This document shows positions 63,296-64,000 of a stretch of DNA of 64,000 nt, piece by piece. Source of the DNA: Hypholoma sublateritium FD-334 SS-4 (lineage: Eukaryota; Basidiomycota; Agaricomycetes; Agaricales; Strophariaceae); assembly GCA_000827495.1 (NCBI GenBank), contig KN817528.1:496001-560000 (forward strand). The letters are read 5' to 3'. The translations under genes and the position numbers were made by a program. The notes beneath the pieces are model-generated. The model was not told the DNA's origin and made no database searches. It saw only the letters and a list, made by a program, of their open reading frames with translations. The stretch's first letter is position 1; every line of letters starts with the position of its first letter.

Positions 63296-64000
63296 GTAGG
63301 CAGGCAGGCAGGCGGGCGGGCGGACTGGTTATGACTGGGTTCGAGGTTGACTGGCTTGCGGACTGCGACGGACGGGCTGGGGCGGCGCAGGCTGGGCTCG
63401 CGCTCGGCCGGGCGCGGACCCGAGCTGGGGCGCACGGCCGTGGCTGAATAACGAATTTGACGAACGCTGATGATGTCATGTGAACCCGCACGAGCTACCC
63501 GTTATGCTTATGTGCAGGGTGCGCGGTGCGGCGCGAGCGCTGGTTGCTTGCTTGTGTGGCGAGCCGGTTGGGCAGGCAGGCGCGCTGTAATATTCCACTG
63601 CCCGTGTATAAGTAGAGATAGACAGACGACGTAGATACACCCGCCGCGGCGGAATGGAATACGTTGATGCAGTGATTGGACAGACTGGACAAGAGCAAAA
63701 TGGACGATGGCAAATGTAAGTGTGATATGTATCATGCAGTGCGCGCGCTGGCTGGCTTGCCTGAGTAGCGAACCGGCTACACAAGATGGACTGCATATAT
63801 TGCACCACTAATGCATACAGACAAGCAGACAACGTAGCTACAGCGCGAAATAGAACACGTCGATTCAATGATAAGACTAGACATTCATAGGAGCGAACAA
63901 CATGCGCGAGCGGGCAAGAATGGATGTGGCAGGACGGATGGTAATTTCACATTGGGCAGGCGGGATACGGGATACAGGAGATATCGGGATCGTCGCAGGT
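63296..64000. other. 3' flank of the ABC transporter
   Basis: Begins with a GCAGGCAGGCAGGCGGGCGG-like run, then a diverged tandem duplication listed separately. No coding signal. Confidence 0.5.
63500..63945. repeat. Diverged tandem duplication, two units of about 225 bp
   Basis: Blocks recur in the same order: GGCGAGCCGGTTGG then AGACGACGTAGATACA then GGAATACGTTGATGCAGTGA in the first unit; AGCGAACCGGCTAC, AGACAACGTAGCTACA and GAACACGTCGATTCAATGA in the second. Between units there are many substitutions, so this is old. Confidence 0.65.

Overview
This window looks like nuclear DNA of a basidiomycete fungus, most likely an agaricomycete. Genes are split by many short introns (about 45-65 nt) with GT..AG borders. 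Protein families include a bZIP factor with an extended basic region, a LysM protein with a cysteine-rich N-terminus, H-type lectin repeats, a secreted ThuA protein, tandem A1 aspartic proteases and a CRN-like/kinase-like relic. The species cannot be named from sequence alone. Exon models were joined by eye using splice sites, reading phase and family motifs.

Layout, left block (1-21.5 kb), ordinary single-copy genes: dolichol kinase SEC59 (-), a bZIP factor (-), branchpoint-binding protein SF1/BBP (+), 25S rRNA m5C methyltransferase NSUN5/RCM1 (-), a class A DnaJ (+) whose ATG appears to be split by an intron, a GPI-anchored ThuA protein (+), a small complex I subunit NDUFB10 (-), a peroxisomal enoyl-CoA hydratase/isomerase ending in SKL (+), and a secreted aspartic protease (+).

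Central feature (about 22.1-54.2 kb): a large imperfect inverted duplication. The left arm (about 22.1-30.9 kb) and right arm (about 47.0-54.2 kb) each carry a copy of one unrecognised 8-exon gene. It encodes about 1,560 residues, mostly low-complexity and probably disordered, ending in a single C-terminal membrane segment. The flanking genes are reciprocally broken: the left arm has an intact protease and a 5' relic of selenoprotein O, while the right arm has intact SelO and an internally deleted protease pseudogene. The 3' part of the duplicated gene is identical between arms over at least 300 bp while the outer flanks have diverged, which suggests gene conversion.

The 16-kb core between the arms has a LAMMER kinase (+) with a deviating LAMMER motif, a LysM protein (-), ATG17 (+), ARP3 (+), an H-type lectin-repeat protein (+) and most of SelO/FMP40 (-).

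Right block (54.3-64 kb): a frameshifted CRN-like/kinase-like pseudogene (+), a gene-poor kilobase and a full-length ABCC/Yor1-like transporter (+) followed by a diverged tandem repeat. Runs of N occur in the left arm and once in the transporter, so the assembly is not perfect there. I found no tRNA, rRNA, CRISPR array or intact transposon.
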